A stretch of DNA of 40,653 nucleotides from UMGS692 sp963653425. Its GTDB lineage: Bacteria > Bacillota > Clostridia > Christensenellales > CAG-314. The DNA lies in the NCBI GenBank assembly GCA_963653425.1, contig CAVJWC010000009.1, positions 1 to 40,653 of the forward strand, given 5' to 3'. The notes under the pieces were generated by a model. The model saw nothing but the letters and a program-made list of their open reading frames with translations, was not told where the DNA came from and made no database searches. The position numbers were made by a program, and so were the translations under genes. Positions 17,074 through 25,552 of the stretch are shown one piece after another (the stretch's first letter is position 1; the number at the start of each line of letters is the position of its first letter).

Positions 17074-17269
17074 CCTACTTTCTTTGGAAAAGAAAGTAGG
17101 CAAAGAAACTTTCACCGTGGGGACAAAGAAAAGTTACACGCTTTCTGCTTTTGAAAGAGCCGTGAGAACCTTAACTACGTGAAAGTATCGATTCTTAACA
17201 AACTGTATTCAGAACGATACCTTCCCCCACAATGAAGTTCTTTGTGCAACTTTCTCGAAAGAAAGTTGC
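17074..17269 (+). repeat. modular palindromic repeat element, copy 2
   Basis: Palindrome (i) at 17074-17100, one CAAAGAAACTTTCACCGTGGG unit, the linker with CTTCCCCC and AATGAAGTTCTTTG, and palindrome (ii) at 17246-17269. Palindrome (iii) is absent; the MutS-like gene follows at once. It shares the order of parts with copy 1. Confidence 0.85.
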
Positions 17270-17312
17270 GAAGCAGGAAAGGAGCAAAGAAGCTTTACCT
17301 GAGGATAAGATT

Positions 17313-18731
17313 GTGCTTAATTTTGACAAGAAAAACAACATAGGAATAAACTTTGTAATGGACATGTTACATCTTTCTCCGCTTGGCAGGAGGCGTCACA
17401 GGATGCTTACGCCGTTTATGGCGGGGGAAGAAGACAAGTTCCGCGCGGAAATGGACAATCTTTCCCGACTTACGACGTCGGTTACCAAGTCGAGGGCTAT
17501 CTGGAACAAGATTCGCGTGCGGTTAAACGGAGTGAAAGACATCGTTCCCACGCTTAACAAGCTTTCGCGCAGTATAATTATGAGCGAAACGGAGTTTTAC
17601 GAAATCAAATGTTTCGCGATGGAAGCCAACGTGCTTATGCCTCTTATAACGGCGGCTTCGGAGGACATCGGACTTACGGGCGTGAAATTCACGGCTTTGG
17701 ACGACGTGGTAAAGCTTCTTGACCCTTTGGGAACGGGTAGCGCGGCGTTTGAGATAAGCAGTGTGTATTCGGACGTATTGCGGTCGGCTCGCGAAGAAAA
17801 GCGCGTATGGGATATGAAACTGCGCAGTGATCCCGACAATTCTCAGTATAAGGAAATGAGAATGCGCGTGGTTACCATAGAAAGAGAAGAGGAAAGCCGT
17901 GTTCTCGGCGACCTTTCGGGTAAAGTTATGCAGTTTGCAAACGATATGATTGCCGATTCGCTTATGCTGGGGTACTTTGACCTTCTTCTCGAAAAAGCCT
18001 TTCTTTCAAGCGACAGGAACCTTTCCCGTCCCGTGCTTTCGGACAGAATCAACTTTATCGGCGCGGTCAACCCAAAGATAGAAGACGCTCTTAAAAGGGA
18101 CGGAAAAACCTTTACGCCAGTGGACATTATTCTCGAACAGGGAACGACGGTTATTTCGGGCGCGAATATGAGCGGAAAGAGCGTTGCGTTAAAAACGCTT
18201 ATTCTCAATCTTTACCTCGTTTCGGTGGGATTTTTCCCCTTTGCGGAATACTGCGAAGTCTTCCTTTTCGACGATATTTTAACCATATCCGAAGACCTCG
18301 AAGACGGAAACCGCGGACTGTCCTCTTTCGGCGGAGAAATAGTTCGTCTTAACGAATGCATAGCCGAAACGGACGAACGCTTCGTGCTTTTGTTTATGGA
18401 CGAATTCGCGCGCGGTACGAATCCCGTGGAAGGAGCGAAAATCGCCCGTGCGGCTTCGGAGTTTTTCAACAACCGCGACTGCGTTTGCGTTATGACAACG
18501 CATTTCGACGGAGTATCCGACGTCGCATGCGCTCACTATCAGGTACGCGGACTTACGGGAATACGTCCGAGCGGTTTTTCGGGCGAGAACATAGCTTCTC
18601 TTATGGACTATTCGCTGGAAAAAGTTCCGCTCGATCAGCCCGTTTCGCGCGAAGCCATAAAAGTCTGCCGTCTTCTCGATATGTGTCCCGAACTCCTTGC
18701 GCTCGTGGAAGCCGAAGAAGAAGACGAATAG
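17313..18731 (+). CDS. MutS-family ATPase (MutS domain III/V type)
   Basis: About 472 residues from a GTG at 17313, preceded at good spacing by TGAGGA. An ATG at 17232 is in frame but lies inside the repeat element, so I reject it as the native start. A helical lever/core region leads to a MutS ATPase domain: Walker A GANMSGKS (283-290), LSSFGGE (336-342), Walker B LLFMDEFARGTNP (Asp363-Glu364) and the TTH switch (His397). There is no mismatch-recognition domain I, no Smr endonuclease domain and no MutL neighbour, so classical mismatch repair is unlikely. MutS-like lysine-aminomutase reactivase ATPases (KamC) look similar, but no kam genes are present here. Role unknown. Confidence 0.8.
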   Translation: MLNFDKKNNIGINFVMDMLHLSPLGRRRHRMLTPFMAGEEDKFRAEMDNLSRLTTSVTKSRAIWNKIRVRLNGVKDIVPTLNKLSRSIIMSETEFYEIKCFAMEANVLMPLITAASEDIGLTGVKFTALDDVVKLLDPLGTGSAAFEISSVYSDVLRSAREEKRVWDMKLRSDPDNSQYKEMRMRVVTIEREEESRVLGDLSGKVMQFANDMIADSLMLGYFDLLLEKAFLSSDRNLSRPVLSDRINFIGAVNPKIEDALKRDGKTFTPVDIILEQGTTVISGANMSGKSVALKTLILNLYLVSVGFFPFAEYCEVFLFDDILTISEDLEDGNRGLSSFGGEIVRLNECIAETDERFVLLFMDEFARGTNPVEGAKIARAASEFFNNRDCVCVMTTHFDGVSDVACAHYQVRGLTGIRPSGFSGENIASLMDYSLEKVPLDQPVSREAIKVCRLLDMCPELLALVEAEEEDE

Positions 18732-18892
18732 AAACGAGAGAAAACAAGAAACGACGAACCGAACGCAAAAGCGCACGAACGCAACCGCAATTAACGTAGC
18801 TTAAAGGCGACTTGCTTTGAAGTTGCGGATTGACGTTCCGTTCGCAACGCTCATTTTTACCTGAATAACTACGTTCAACTTCATAATTAACG

Positions 18893-18932
18893 AAAACCCC
18901 GAGTTCATTCAACGAACTTCGGGGTTTGTTTT
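18893..18932 (+). terminator. terminator downstream of the MutS-like gene
   Basis: Stem AAACCCCGAGTTC / GAACTTCGGGGTTT with one bulge and a 7-nt loop, followed by TTTGTTTTAT. The loop and inner stem contain the same TTC-AACGAA motif as the 21-bp arrays. Confidence 0.8.
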
Positions 18933-18954
18933 ATGAATATTGAGTTTTATTGCA

Positions 18955-19090
18955 CGAACTCGCCTTTTCGCGTTTTTCGGTCGCTTTGACTTGCCGTTTT
19001 TCGGTCGTTTTTAGTCGGCTGAATTTCAGTCGTTTTCACTCTGTCGGCTTTCGGTCGTTGCTATCGGCTGACTTTCGGTCGCTTTTTCGG
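18955..19090. repeat. degenerate TTTCGGTCG tandem repeats running into uvrC
   Basis: Four to five units of 23-25 bp, each opening TTTC(G/A)GTCGTTTT or TTTCGGTCGCTTT. The array crosses the stop codon of uvrC (19026-19028), so the last 20 or so residues of UvrC (ATESQPIATTESRQSEND) are encoded by it. Confidence 0.65.
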
Positions 19091-21032
19091 GTTGTTCCTG
19101 TCTTTCGGATTTGGTTTCCTGAGCTTCGAGTAAGCGTTTTTGTTCTTCGAACGAAGCGGCTTTCGTTTTCGAAAGATTTTGCGTTTCCCGTAGAGCTTCT
19201 TTCGTTTGAGGCAAGCTTTCCTTCCCGTGAAAATGCTCGTAAACTGCAACGGCGGACTTTTCGTTCATACCCTGAACGCTTAAAAGCTCCTCAACGGTAG
19301 CGTTTTCGAGAGCTTCGAGCGACCTGAACTTTCTCATAAGAGCCGATTGACGCTTTTTGCCCACGCCGTAAACCGAATCGAGTTCGCTGACAAGCATATT
19401 CTTTCCGTGAAGACCTCGGAAGTAAGTTATCGCGAATCTGTGGGCTTCGTCGCGGATATTTATAAGAAGATTCAGTCCGAAAGAGTTTCTCGGAAGGATA
19501 ACGGGGTCGGGATTATCGGGAAGAAAAACCCATTCTTCTCTCTTTGCAAGCGAAACTATGGGAACGCTCACGCCCGCCTCGTCCATGGCTTCCACCGCAA
19601 AGGCAAGCTGACCTTTTCCGCCGTCGATAACGATTAAATCGGGATCTTCGCCGAATTTCGCGTCGCCCTCTTTCATTCGCATAAACCGCCTGTAAAGCGT
19701 TTCTCTCATGCTCCTGAAGTCGTCCGCGCCTTCAACCGTCTTTATGCGGAACCGTCTGTAACTCTTTCTGTCGGGAAGTCCGTCCTTAAAGACCGTCATG
19801 GAAGCGACTTTGTCCACTCCGCTTACGTTGCTGATGTCGTAACACTCCACTCTTCTCGGAAGACGAGGCAATCGCAGAGCTTCTTTCAGGTGTTCCATAG
19901 CCCCTACGGTAACGTTAAAATCGCGGTCGAGCTTGGTCTGGTTTTTGTCGAGATAAACGCGCGCGTTGTCCTCCGCCATAAGAATAAGCCTGTGTTTTTC
20001 GCCTCTTTGCGGACGTATAAGCCTTATGTTCCTTCCTTTTCTCTCGGAAAGAACCTTGGAAAGCGCCTCTTCGTCGGGCAGAGAAACGTTCAGATAAATC
20101 GTGCGCACGTCGAGATTGCTGACGTCGTAAAAACCGTTGAGAAAGTCCGATAAGCTTTGTTCTTTGGTAAGTCCCGCGTCGCTGAGTTCGTAATTGTCTC
20201 CGCCGAGAAGTCTGCCCTTTCTGACTATAAGCTGAGAAACCGCAACGCAAACGCCGTTGCTTATAACGGCAAAGAAGTCTCCGTCGAAGTCGTCTCCCGT
20301 ATTCACAAGGCGCGTTTCTTTCATCTTTTCGATAACGGCAAGCTGTTTCTTGCATTCGAGAGCCTGTTCGTAACGCATGGCTTCCGATTCTCTCATCATT
20401 TTATCGGTTATAAGCTTCTTTATCTCGGAAAAATCCCCCGAAAGGAATCTTATCGCGCGTTCTATCTGTTCCCTGTACTCCTCTTTCGTGACTTTTCCCG
20501 CGCAAGGCGCACTGCACGCTCCTACGTCGGCGTTAAGGCAAGGACGGAATCCGTCGGGAATTTTACTCAGGTCGAATTTACAGGTCGCCGTCTTAAAGAC
20601 TTCGAGAATCCTGAACATATCCTTTACGCTTCCGCCCATTATCGGTCCGAAGTATCTGGAGCCGTCTTTTACGGGCTTACGCGTCATGGTTATCTTTGGA
20701 TAGGGGTTTTTAACGTCTATTTTAAGGTAAGGATACTGCTTGTCGTCTTTAAGCAGAATATTATAGGGCGGTTTGTATTGCTTTATGAGGTTGTTTTCGA
20801 GAGAAAGAGCGTCGGTTTCGCTTTCCGTGACTATATAACGGAAATCGGCGATTTTTTCCACCATGCGCGAAACCTTTACGGGACGGTCGGAAAGCGAAAA
20901 GAAATACTGACGAACGCGGTTTTTGAGGTTCTTTGCCTTTCCAACGTAAATAACGTTTCCGTCCTCGTCCGACATAATATAACATCCCGGGTTCTCGGGA
21001 AGATTTTTGATTTTTTCTTCTAACGTCAACAT
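19026..21032 (-). CDS. uvrC: UvrABC system protein C (excinuclease subunit)
   Basis: A 668-residue nucleotide-excision-repair nuclease that makes both incisions around bulky lesions together with UvrA/UvrB. An N-terminal GIY-YIG domain (GCYIMSDEDGNVIYVGKAKN, residues 16-35) makes the 3' cut. A UVR motif near 205-235 binds UvrB. The RNase H-like domain carries ECYDISN and DLIVIDGGKGQL for the 5' cut. A tandem helix-hairpin-helix is at about 555-610. The last 60 or so residues are a low-complexity E/Q/S/T/K tail, partly encoded by a tandem repeat, which makes the protein longer than usual. It is last in the U32-nth-lplA-uvrC cluster, 13 bp after lplA. Confidence 0.96.
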   Translation of the reverse strand: MLTLEEKIKNLPENPGCYIMSDEDGNVIYVGKAKNLKNRVRQYFFSLSDRPVKVSRMVEKIADFRYIVTESETDALSLENNLIKQYKPPYNILLKDDKQYPYLKIDVKNPYPKITMTRKPVKDGSRYFGPIMGGSVKDMFRILEVFKTATCKFDLSKIPDGFRPCLNADVGACSAPCAGKVTKEEYREQIERAIRFLSGDFSEIKKLITDKMMRESEAMRYEQALECKKQLAVIEKMKETRLVNTGDDFDGDFFAVISNGVCVAVSQLIVRKGRLLGGDNYELSDAGLTKEQSLSDFLNGFYDVSNLDVRTIYLNVSLPDEEALSKVLSERKGRNIRLIRPQRGEKHRLILMAEDNARVYLDKNQTKLDRDFNVTVGAMEHLKEALRLPRLPRRVECYDISNVSGVDKVASMTVFKDGLPDRKSYRRFRIKTVEGADDFRSMRETLYRRFMRMKEGDAKFGEDPDLIVIDGGKGQLAFAVEAMDEAGVSVPIVSLAKREEWVFLPDNPDPVILPRNSFGLNLLINIRDEAHRFAITYFRGLHGKNMLVSELDSVYGVGKKRQSALMRKFRSLEALENATVEELLSVQGMNEKSAVAVYEHFHGKESLPQTKEALRETQNLSKTKAASFEEQKRLLEAQETKSERQEQPEKATESQPIATTESRQSEND

Positions 21033-21045
21033 AACTCTCGGCTCT

Positions 21046-22005
21046 TTACCGGAAAGAGCTTATTATAAGACCGATTACGTCCTTTTCTATCTCGGAATCC
21101 GCGGAAAGATTTTTAAGTTCTTCGGGCGATTTTCCTTTGATTTCGTTTTCCAGAGGAACAAGTCCGTCGGGAATAAGACAGTCGGTGAAAATAACGGCGT
21201 CGGAGATTTTTCCGTTAAGCGTAGTGTAAACCACTTCCGCGCCTCCCCAGGAGAATCTGCTTTTAACGCTCTTTGCGCCCTCTACCGACCTGCCGTAAAG
21301 CCATTCGTCCGAAGAAAGAAATTCCGCCGTTCTGAGAATTTCCTTTTCGTCAAGGCTTTTTTTACATACTTCTCTTTTTACGCCGTACTCTTTTTCCGCC
21401 GACGCAATTACCGCTTCGGAAAGAGCTTCTTTCGTTATATCGGGGCAAAGCTCTCTTAAATTGACCACTCTGCTTTTTACGCTTTTTACGCCCTTTCCCG
21501 CAAGTTTAGCCGCGTCTACGGTAAGGCATTCGGTCATTCTCGCCGTGTCGGTGGAAATAAGAAGCGTTCCGTGGTGCATACTCTTGTTTTCCACGTGAAG
21601 GTAAGCGTTGCCCGAGAACTTCCGTCCGTCTACGGTAAGGTCGTTTCTGCCGTTCTTTTCTCCGTGAAGTCCGAACGAATTTATCGCCGAAAGAATAACC
21701 TGAGCCTGTATCGACTCGTCGTAAATTCCGTTTTCTGCGATAAAGGTGAAATTAACGTTGTTTTCGTCGTGATAAACCGCTCCACCGCCCGTAAATCTTC
21801 TCGAAAGTCTGCCTCCTCCGCCGTAAAGCGCGGTAAGATTGACTTCGGCAAAAGCGTTCTGATTCTTTCCTATAACCACGGTGTTGTCGTTGCTCCATAA
21901 GAAAACGGTCATTTCTTCGGGCTTTGCGTTATCGAAAAGGTATTTTTCCGTTGCTATATTATAATAAACGTTATTGCTTTCAGAGCAGTAAACTTTAAGT
22001 TTCAT
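21046..22005 (-). CDS. lplA: lipoate-protein ligase
   Basis: A 319-residue enzyme that activates free lipoate with ATP and attaches it to lipoyl domains. The LplA core motif RRFTGGGAVYHDENNVNF occurs at about residues 89-106, the catalytic-lysine region as GRKFSGNAYLHV, and the accessory C-terminal domain follows from about 240. Start MKLKVYCSES is preceded by AAGGAC, only 4 bp after nth. It shows the host uses lipoyl proteins such as the glycine cleavage system or a 2-oxoacid dehydrogenase. Probably co-transcribed with nth and uvrC. Confidence 0.93.
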   Translation of the reverse strand: MKLKVYCSESNNVYYNIATEKYLFDNAKPEEMTVFLWSNDNTVVIGKNQNAFAEVNLTALYGGGGRLSRRFTGGGAVYHDENNVNFTFIAENGIYDESIQAQVILSAINSFGLHGEKNGRNDLTVDGRKFSGNAYLHVENKSMHHGTLLISTDTARMTECLTVDAAKLAGKGVKSVKSRVVNLRELCPDITKEALSEAVIASAEKEYGVKREVCKKSLDEKEILRTAEFLSSDEWLYGRSVEGAKSVKSRFSWGGAEVVYTTLNGKISDAVIFTDCLIPDGLVPLENEIKGKSPEELKNLSADSEIEKDVIGLIISSFR

Positions 22006-22009
22006 AAAT

Positions 22010-22699
22010 TCAGTCCTTTTTCCTTTTAATCTGAGTTTTTCCTGCCGACGGACAGATATTGCCGAGCGGACAGCTTTCGCAAAGAGGCTTTATCGCCTTG
22101 CAGACGTATCTTCCGTGCAGAAGAATAAGATGGTGTGCGTCGCCCCAAAGATTCTCGTCTATCTTTTCGCGAAGTTGCATTTCCGTCCCCGAAACGTCCT
22201 TAGCGTGCGCAAGTCCCAGTCTGTTCGCAACTCTGAAAACGTGCGTATCCACGGCAATGGCAGGCTTTCCGAAGCCCACCGCGGTAATGACGTTCGCCGT
22301 CTTTCTGCCTACCCCGGGGAGAGTCAGAAGGTCGTCGAAATCTTCGGGAACTTCTCCGCCGTACTTTTCTACAAGCATTTTACTCATTTCGTAGATGTGA
22401 TTGGCTTTCGAGAGGTAAAATCCGCAAGGTTTTATTATCTTTGCAATCTCTTCCGTCCCCAAAGCAACCATTTTCTCGGGCGTATCGGCTTTTTTAAACA
22501 GATAAGGCGTAACCTGATTCACGCGCTTATCGGTACACTGAGCCGATAAAATAACCGCCACGGTAAGCTCGTAAACGCTCCCGAAACAAAGTTCGCTCCC
22601 GGCTTCGGGAAACTCTTTTCTTAAAATATTCAGTATCTCTTCCGTTCTTTCGTCCATACGCATATCGGGCGGATTAAAACCCGCCTCGTTTTTCGGCAA
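22010..22699 (-). CDS. nth: endonuclease III
   Basis: A base-excision-repair DNA glycosylase/AP lyase for oxidised pyrimidines. The helix-hairpin-helix LPGVGRKTANVI contains the catalytic Lys, and VDTHVFRV the catalytic Asp. The C-terminal [4Fe-4S] ligands follow the C-x6-C-x2-C-x5-C pattern (CKAIKPLCESCPLGNIC). The frame opens at a TTG at 22699; ATG codons at 22663 and 22657 are alternative starts giving about 217 or 215 residues, closer to family size. The ribosome site is weak for all of them, and a GGCGGG...CCCGCC-like hairpin lies just before the ATG. It lies in a tight repair/lipoate cluster. Confidence 0.94.
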   Translation of the reverse strand: MPKNEAGFNPPDMRMDERTEEILNILRKEFPEAGSELCFGSVYELTVAVILSAQCTDKRVNQVTPYLFKKADTPEKMVALGTEEIAKIIKPCGFYLSKANHIYEMSKMLVEKYGGEVPEDFDDLLTLPGVGRKTANVITAVGFGKPAIAVDTHVFRVANRLGLAHAKDVSGTEMQLREKIDENLWGDAHHLILLHGRYVCKAIKPLCESCPLGNICPSAGKTQIKRKKD

Positions 22700-22754
22700 T
22701 TTTCGGTTTATCGTCGTTTTTCGGTAATTTCTCCGATTTTCTTTATTTCCGGCA

Positions 22755-24011
22755 TTAGTTTTCTTTATCCGAAGGAAGGCTTCTTAAAATGTCGCCTGCG
22801 CTTACGGGAAGATCGCAACTCAGCCACAGTTTCTGCTGTACAAGTTTGGCGTCGGTAATTTCGTTGCCGTTTTCGTCGGCCATTTCCGAAACTACGAAGC
22901 TCTTCCCGAGCGATTCTCCCGAAGAAAGAACTTCCAGTCTGTCGCCGACTTTGAATCTGTTGCGCATTTCCACGAGGATTCTTCCTTTTTCGCAGGCAAG
23001 AACCATAGCGATAAATTCGCATTCAGAAACGGCGCGACTGCTTTCGTAATACTGTCTTTCGGTCGTTCCGTCAAAATAAAAGCCCGTCGTATACTTTCTG
23101 TGGGCGGCTTTGTACATTTCGCGAACGAGTTTTTCGTCCGTCCTGAAATCCATAGGCGACGCGGAAGGGTTATTCTTCTTCCACTCGTAATAATCTTTGA
23201 CCGCGCGACTGTAAGCGTTGACTACCGTTCCCACGTAGAAGGGCGATTTCATTCTTCCTTCTATTTTAAGGCTGTCCACTCCGCTTTCGCAAAGCTCGGC
23301 AATATGTTCTATCATATTGAGGTCTTTGCTGTTCATAATATACGTTCCTCTGCCGTCTTCCTGCAAAATAAGAGGTTGGTCGGGCTTATCGGCTTCGGTT
23401 ATCTGCCAGTTCCATCGGCAAGCCTGAACGCACTGACCGCGGTTTCCTCCTCTGTGCGTCAAAAAGTCCGACATAAGGCATCTTCCCGAATAGCTTATAC
23501 ACATCGCTCCGTGAACGAAAGCTTCCGTTTCCACTCCGAGAGAATGCGCGGTTTTCGTTATTTCCGTGAGGTCCTGAAGCGAGGCTTCTCTTGCGAGGAC
23601 TATTCTCTTTACGCCCTGTTTCGCCCAGAACTTAACCGCCATCGAGTTGGTGGTGCTTGCCTGAGTGGAAAGGTGAACGGTCAGGTTTTTCGCGTGTTCG
23701 CGGACAAGTTCCAATATTCCCGGGTCGCTTATAAGAACGGCGTCCACGCCTATCTTTTCGAGTTCTTTAAGGTATTCGGGAAGGAAAGGAATATCGCTTT
23801 CACGGGCGTAGATATTGACCGTAACGTAAACCTTTACTCCGCGTTCGTGGCAAAATTCCACGGCTGTTTTCATTTCTTCGCCGTCAAAGTTACCCGCAAA
23901 GGCTCTCAATCCGAAGCTTTTACCCGCAAGATAAACCGCGTTTGCTCCGAAATGGACGGCTGTTTTAAGTTTTTCGAAATCGCCCGCAGGCGCAAGTATT
24001 TCAACAGACAT
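22755..24011 (-). CDS. U32 family peptidase, TrhP-type
   Basis: A 418-residue protein starting LAPAGDFEKLKTAVHFGANAVY, the U32 TIM-barrel N-terminus. The signature region EAFVHGAMCISYSGRCLMSDFLTHR (about 168-192) with later NRGQCVQACRW gives the four cysteines expected to hold a [4Fe-4S] cluster. A C-terminal beta domain covers about 330-410. The closest functional match is TrhP (YegQ/YrrO), required for 5-hydroxyuridine at tRNA position 34; other U32 members act on collagen or ubiquinone, so the role is inferred. It heads the minus-strand cluster with nth, lplA and uvrC, starting 46 bp after a terminator. Confidence 0.9.
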   Translation of the reverse strand: MSVEILAPAGDFEKLKTAVHFGANAVYLAGKSFGLRAFAGNFDGEEMKTAVEFCHERGVKVYVTVNIYARESDIPFLPEYLKELEKIGVDAVLISDPGILELVREHAKNLTVHLSTQASTTNSMAVKFWAKQGVKRIVLAREASLQDLTEITKTAHSLGVETEAFVHGAMCISYSGRCLMSDFLTHRGGNRGQCVQACRWNWQITEADKPDQPLILQEDGRGTYIMNSKDLNMIEHIAELCESGVDSLKIEGRMKSPFYVGTVVNAYSRAVKDYYEWKKNNPSASPMDFRTDEKLVREMYKAAHRKYTTGFYFDGTTERQYYESSRAVSECEFIAMVLACEKGRILVEMRNRFKVGDRLEVLSSGESLGKSFVVSEMADENGNEITDAKLVQQKLWLSCDLPVSAGDILRSLPSDKEN

Positions 24012-24059
24012 ATATTTCTCCGTTCGGCAAAAACCGTCGTTTTTTCCGTTTTATTGCCG

Positions 24060-24089
24060 AAAAAAGCGCCCGCGGATTTCCGCAGGCGC
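24060..24089 (-). terminator. terminator of the lipoprotein gene
   Basis: A GC-rich 10-bp stem on the minus strand (GCGCCTGCGG / CCGCGGGCGC, loop AAAT) followed by six T. It separates the lipoprotein gene from the U32 cluster. Confidence 0.88.
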
Positions 24090-24104
24090 CTCAATTTTAC
24101 TTAA

Positions 24105-25469
24105 TCAGTTTTCCTGAGGATCAACCGGCTCGAGAACTGCTCTCAAAGTCATGTTTCTCATAATTACATCGTTTTCGAAATCGAATTTAACGTATTCTAT
24201 TCCTTCTTCGGTTTCAACCGCATATTCCCAATATGCAACCTTATATCCTTCGGGAACGTATTTAGCTACGAGTTCGGTAGGATCGATGGGCTTTTCGCCT
24301 TCCTTTACGAGCTGTGCCTGAACGAGCGCGCCTTCGATAGTGAAAGCTACTTTGTAGTAAATACCGTCTTTATAATCCGCGTAAACGTTGAGGTAAGCGT
24401 TGTTTTCTTCGTCGTAACGGATTTCGGAATCGTAGAGCCACTGAATGAAGGTCATGCCTTCCACTGCGGGAGCTTCGGGTTCAACGGGAACTTCGCCGTA
24501 ACGGTTAACCTTTCTCATAAACTCGTTGCCGTCTATATCGTGATAGATGTAAGCGACCTCGATGCCCTGATATTTAGCGCGGAACGTGGTGTCGCCCGTG
24601 ATGTTACCGAGGTCACCGCCTTCCCAAGCTACGAATTCGTACATTTCGACGAGCGGAGCTTCGGGAGCGTTAACGCTGCTGCCGTATTCTACGTTTTCAA
24701 CTACGCCGACAACTTCGCCGTTTCTTCCGAGGAATGTAACGGTGTATCTTTCCCATTCGTATTCCGCTACGTACTTAACGATCTTGCCGTCTTCTTCGGT
24801 ACCGACCATCTTCCAGCCTTTGAATACCTTATGTTCAGCCGTGGGCTTTTCGAAAGCGTTCGTATCGATTTCGTCGTATCTGATGTTTTCGTAAGTCTTT
24901 TCGCTCGAACCGTCCGCAAATACGCCTTCGCCCGCGTCAAGAACGTGGTCGGAATATTCGGGAACTATCGCGCCTACTACGGTAACGTCTTCGGTTATGC
25001 AGGAATAATCCTTATCCCAGATAGCTATCATACCTTCGCCGAGATCTTCGGGAGGAACGGCAGCCTCGCCTTTCTTGACTATCTGACGGCTGATTTCTTC
25101 GCCCGTCGTAACGTCAACGAATATAACGAGGAAACTGGTGTATTCCTTTCTCATAGACATCTTGTCGATAACGGGTTCAACCTTCATGTCGGAAACTACG
25201 TTGCTCGTATTTCCGTTCCAACCAAGCTGAATATAATAAACGATACAGGTTTTACCCGTCTCTTCGGTAATTTCGATTTCAGTCTCTCTCGGAATATCGC
25301 AACTAACGCCTCTGTGACGCTGTACCGTGAAAGTCTTGTATACGCTTCCGTCAAGCTTCAGAAACTCAACGTCATAATAAACCGCAGCCCACTCCTGTTG
25401 CGCACAACCGCATATAACAACCGTGCATACCGCAAGAAGAAGCACCATAAGCAGCATTTTGTTCTTCAT
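24105..25469 (-). CDS. lipoprotein with Flg_new / InlB-like repeats
   Basis: A 454-residue secreted lipoprotein. The signal peptide has a hydrophobic core at about 4-19 and a lipobox ending ICGC, with lipidation predicted at Cys22. The mature part contains several 65-75 residue beta-repeats of the Listeria-Bacteroides (Flg_new) type. A clear one is YTVTFLGRNGEVVGVVENVEYG through FVAWEGGDLG to TTFRAKY (about 245-315); others lie at about 105-165, 320-385 and 385-450. The lysine of the usual FxGW motif varies. Such proteins sit on the cell surface and often bind other surfaces or polymers; no enzyme domain is visible. AAGGAG precedes the ATG. Monocistronic: its own promoter and terminator. Confidence 0.85.
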   Translation of the reverse strand: MKNKMLLMVLLLAVCTVVICGCAQQEWAAVYYDVEFLKLDGSVYKTFTVQRHRGVSCDIPRETEIEITEETGKTCIVYYIQLGWNGNTSNVVSDMKVEPVIDKMSMRKEYTSFLVIFVDVTTGEEISRQIVKKGEAAVPPEDLGEGMIAIWDKDYSCITEDVTVVGAIVPEYSDHVLDAGEGVFADGSSEKTYENIRYDEIDTNAFEKPTAEHKVFKGWKMVGTEEDGKIVKYVAEYEWERYTVTFLGRNGEVVGVVENVEYGSSVNAPEAPLVEMYEFVAWEGGDLGNITGDTTFRAKYQGIEVAYIYHDIDGNEFMRKVNRYGEVPVEPEAPAVEGMTFIQWLYDSEIRYDEENNAYLNVYADYKDGIYYKVAFTIEGALVQAQLVKEGEKPIDPTELVAKYVPEGYKVAYWEYAVETEEGIEYVKFDFENDVIMRNMTLRAVLEPVDPQEN

Positions 25470-25518
25470 AAACTACTCCTTTCGGGTAAAGATACCTACC
25501 CTTATAGTATTCAATTAC

Positions 25519-25547
25519 ATTCTATCATACTTCACCTTAAAAAACAA
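25519..25547 (-). promoter_or_regulatory. promoter of the lipoprotein gene
   Basis: On the minus strand TTGTTT (25542-25547), a 17-nt spacer and TAGAAT (25519-25524), about 50 bp before the start codon. Confidence 0.65.
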
Positions 25548-25552
25548 GCGTT

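Noticed and set aside
17232..17312. Upstream 27 codons of the MutS-like frame as native coding sequence
   Set aside because: They are mostly repeat-element sequence shared with other loci; a GTG with a TGAGGA site lies just downstream.
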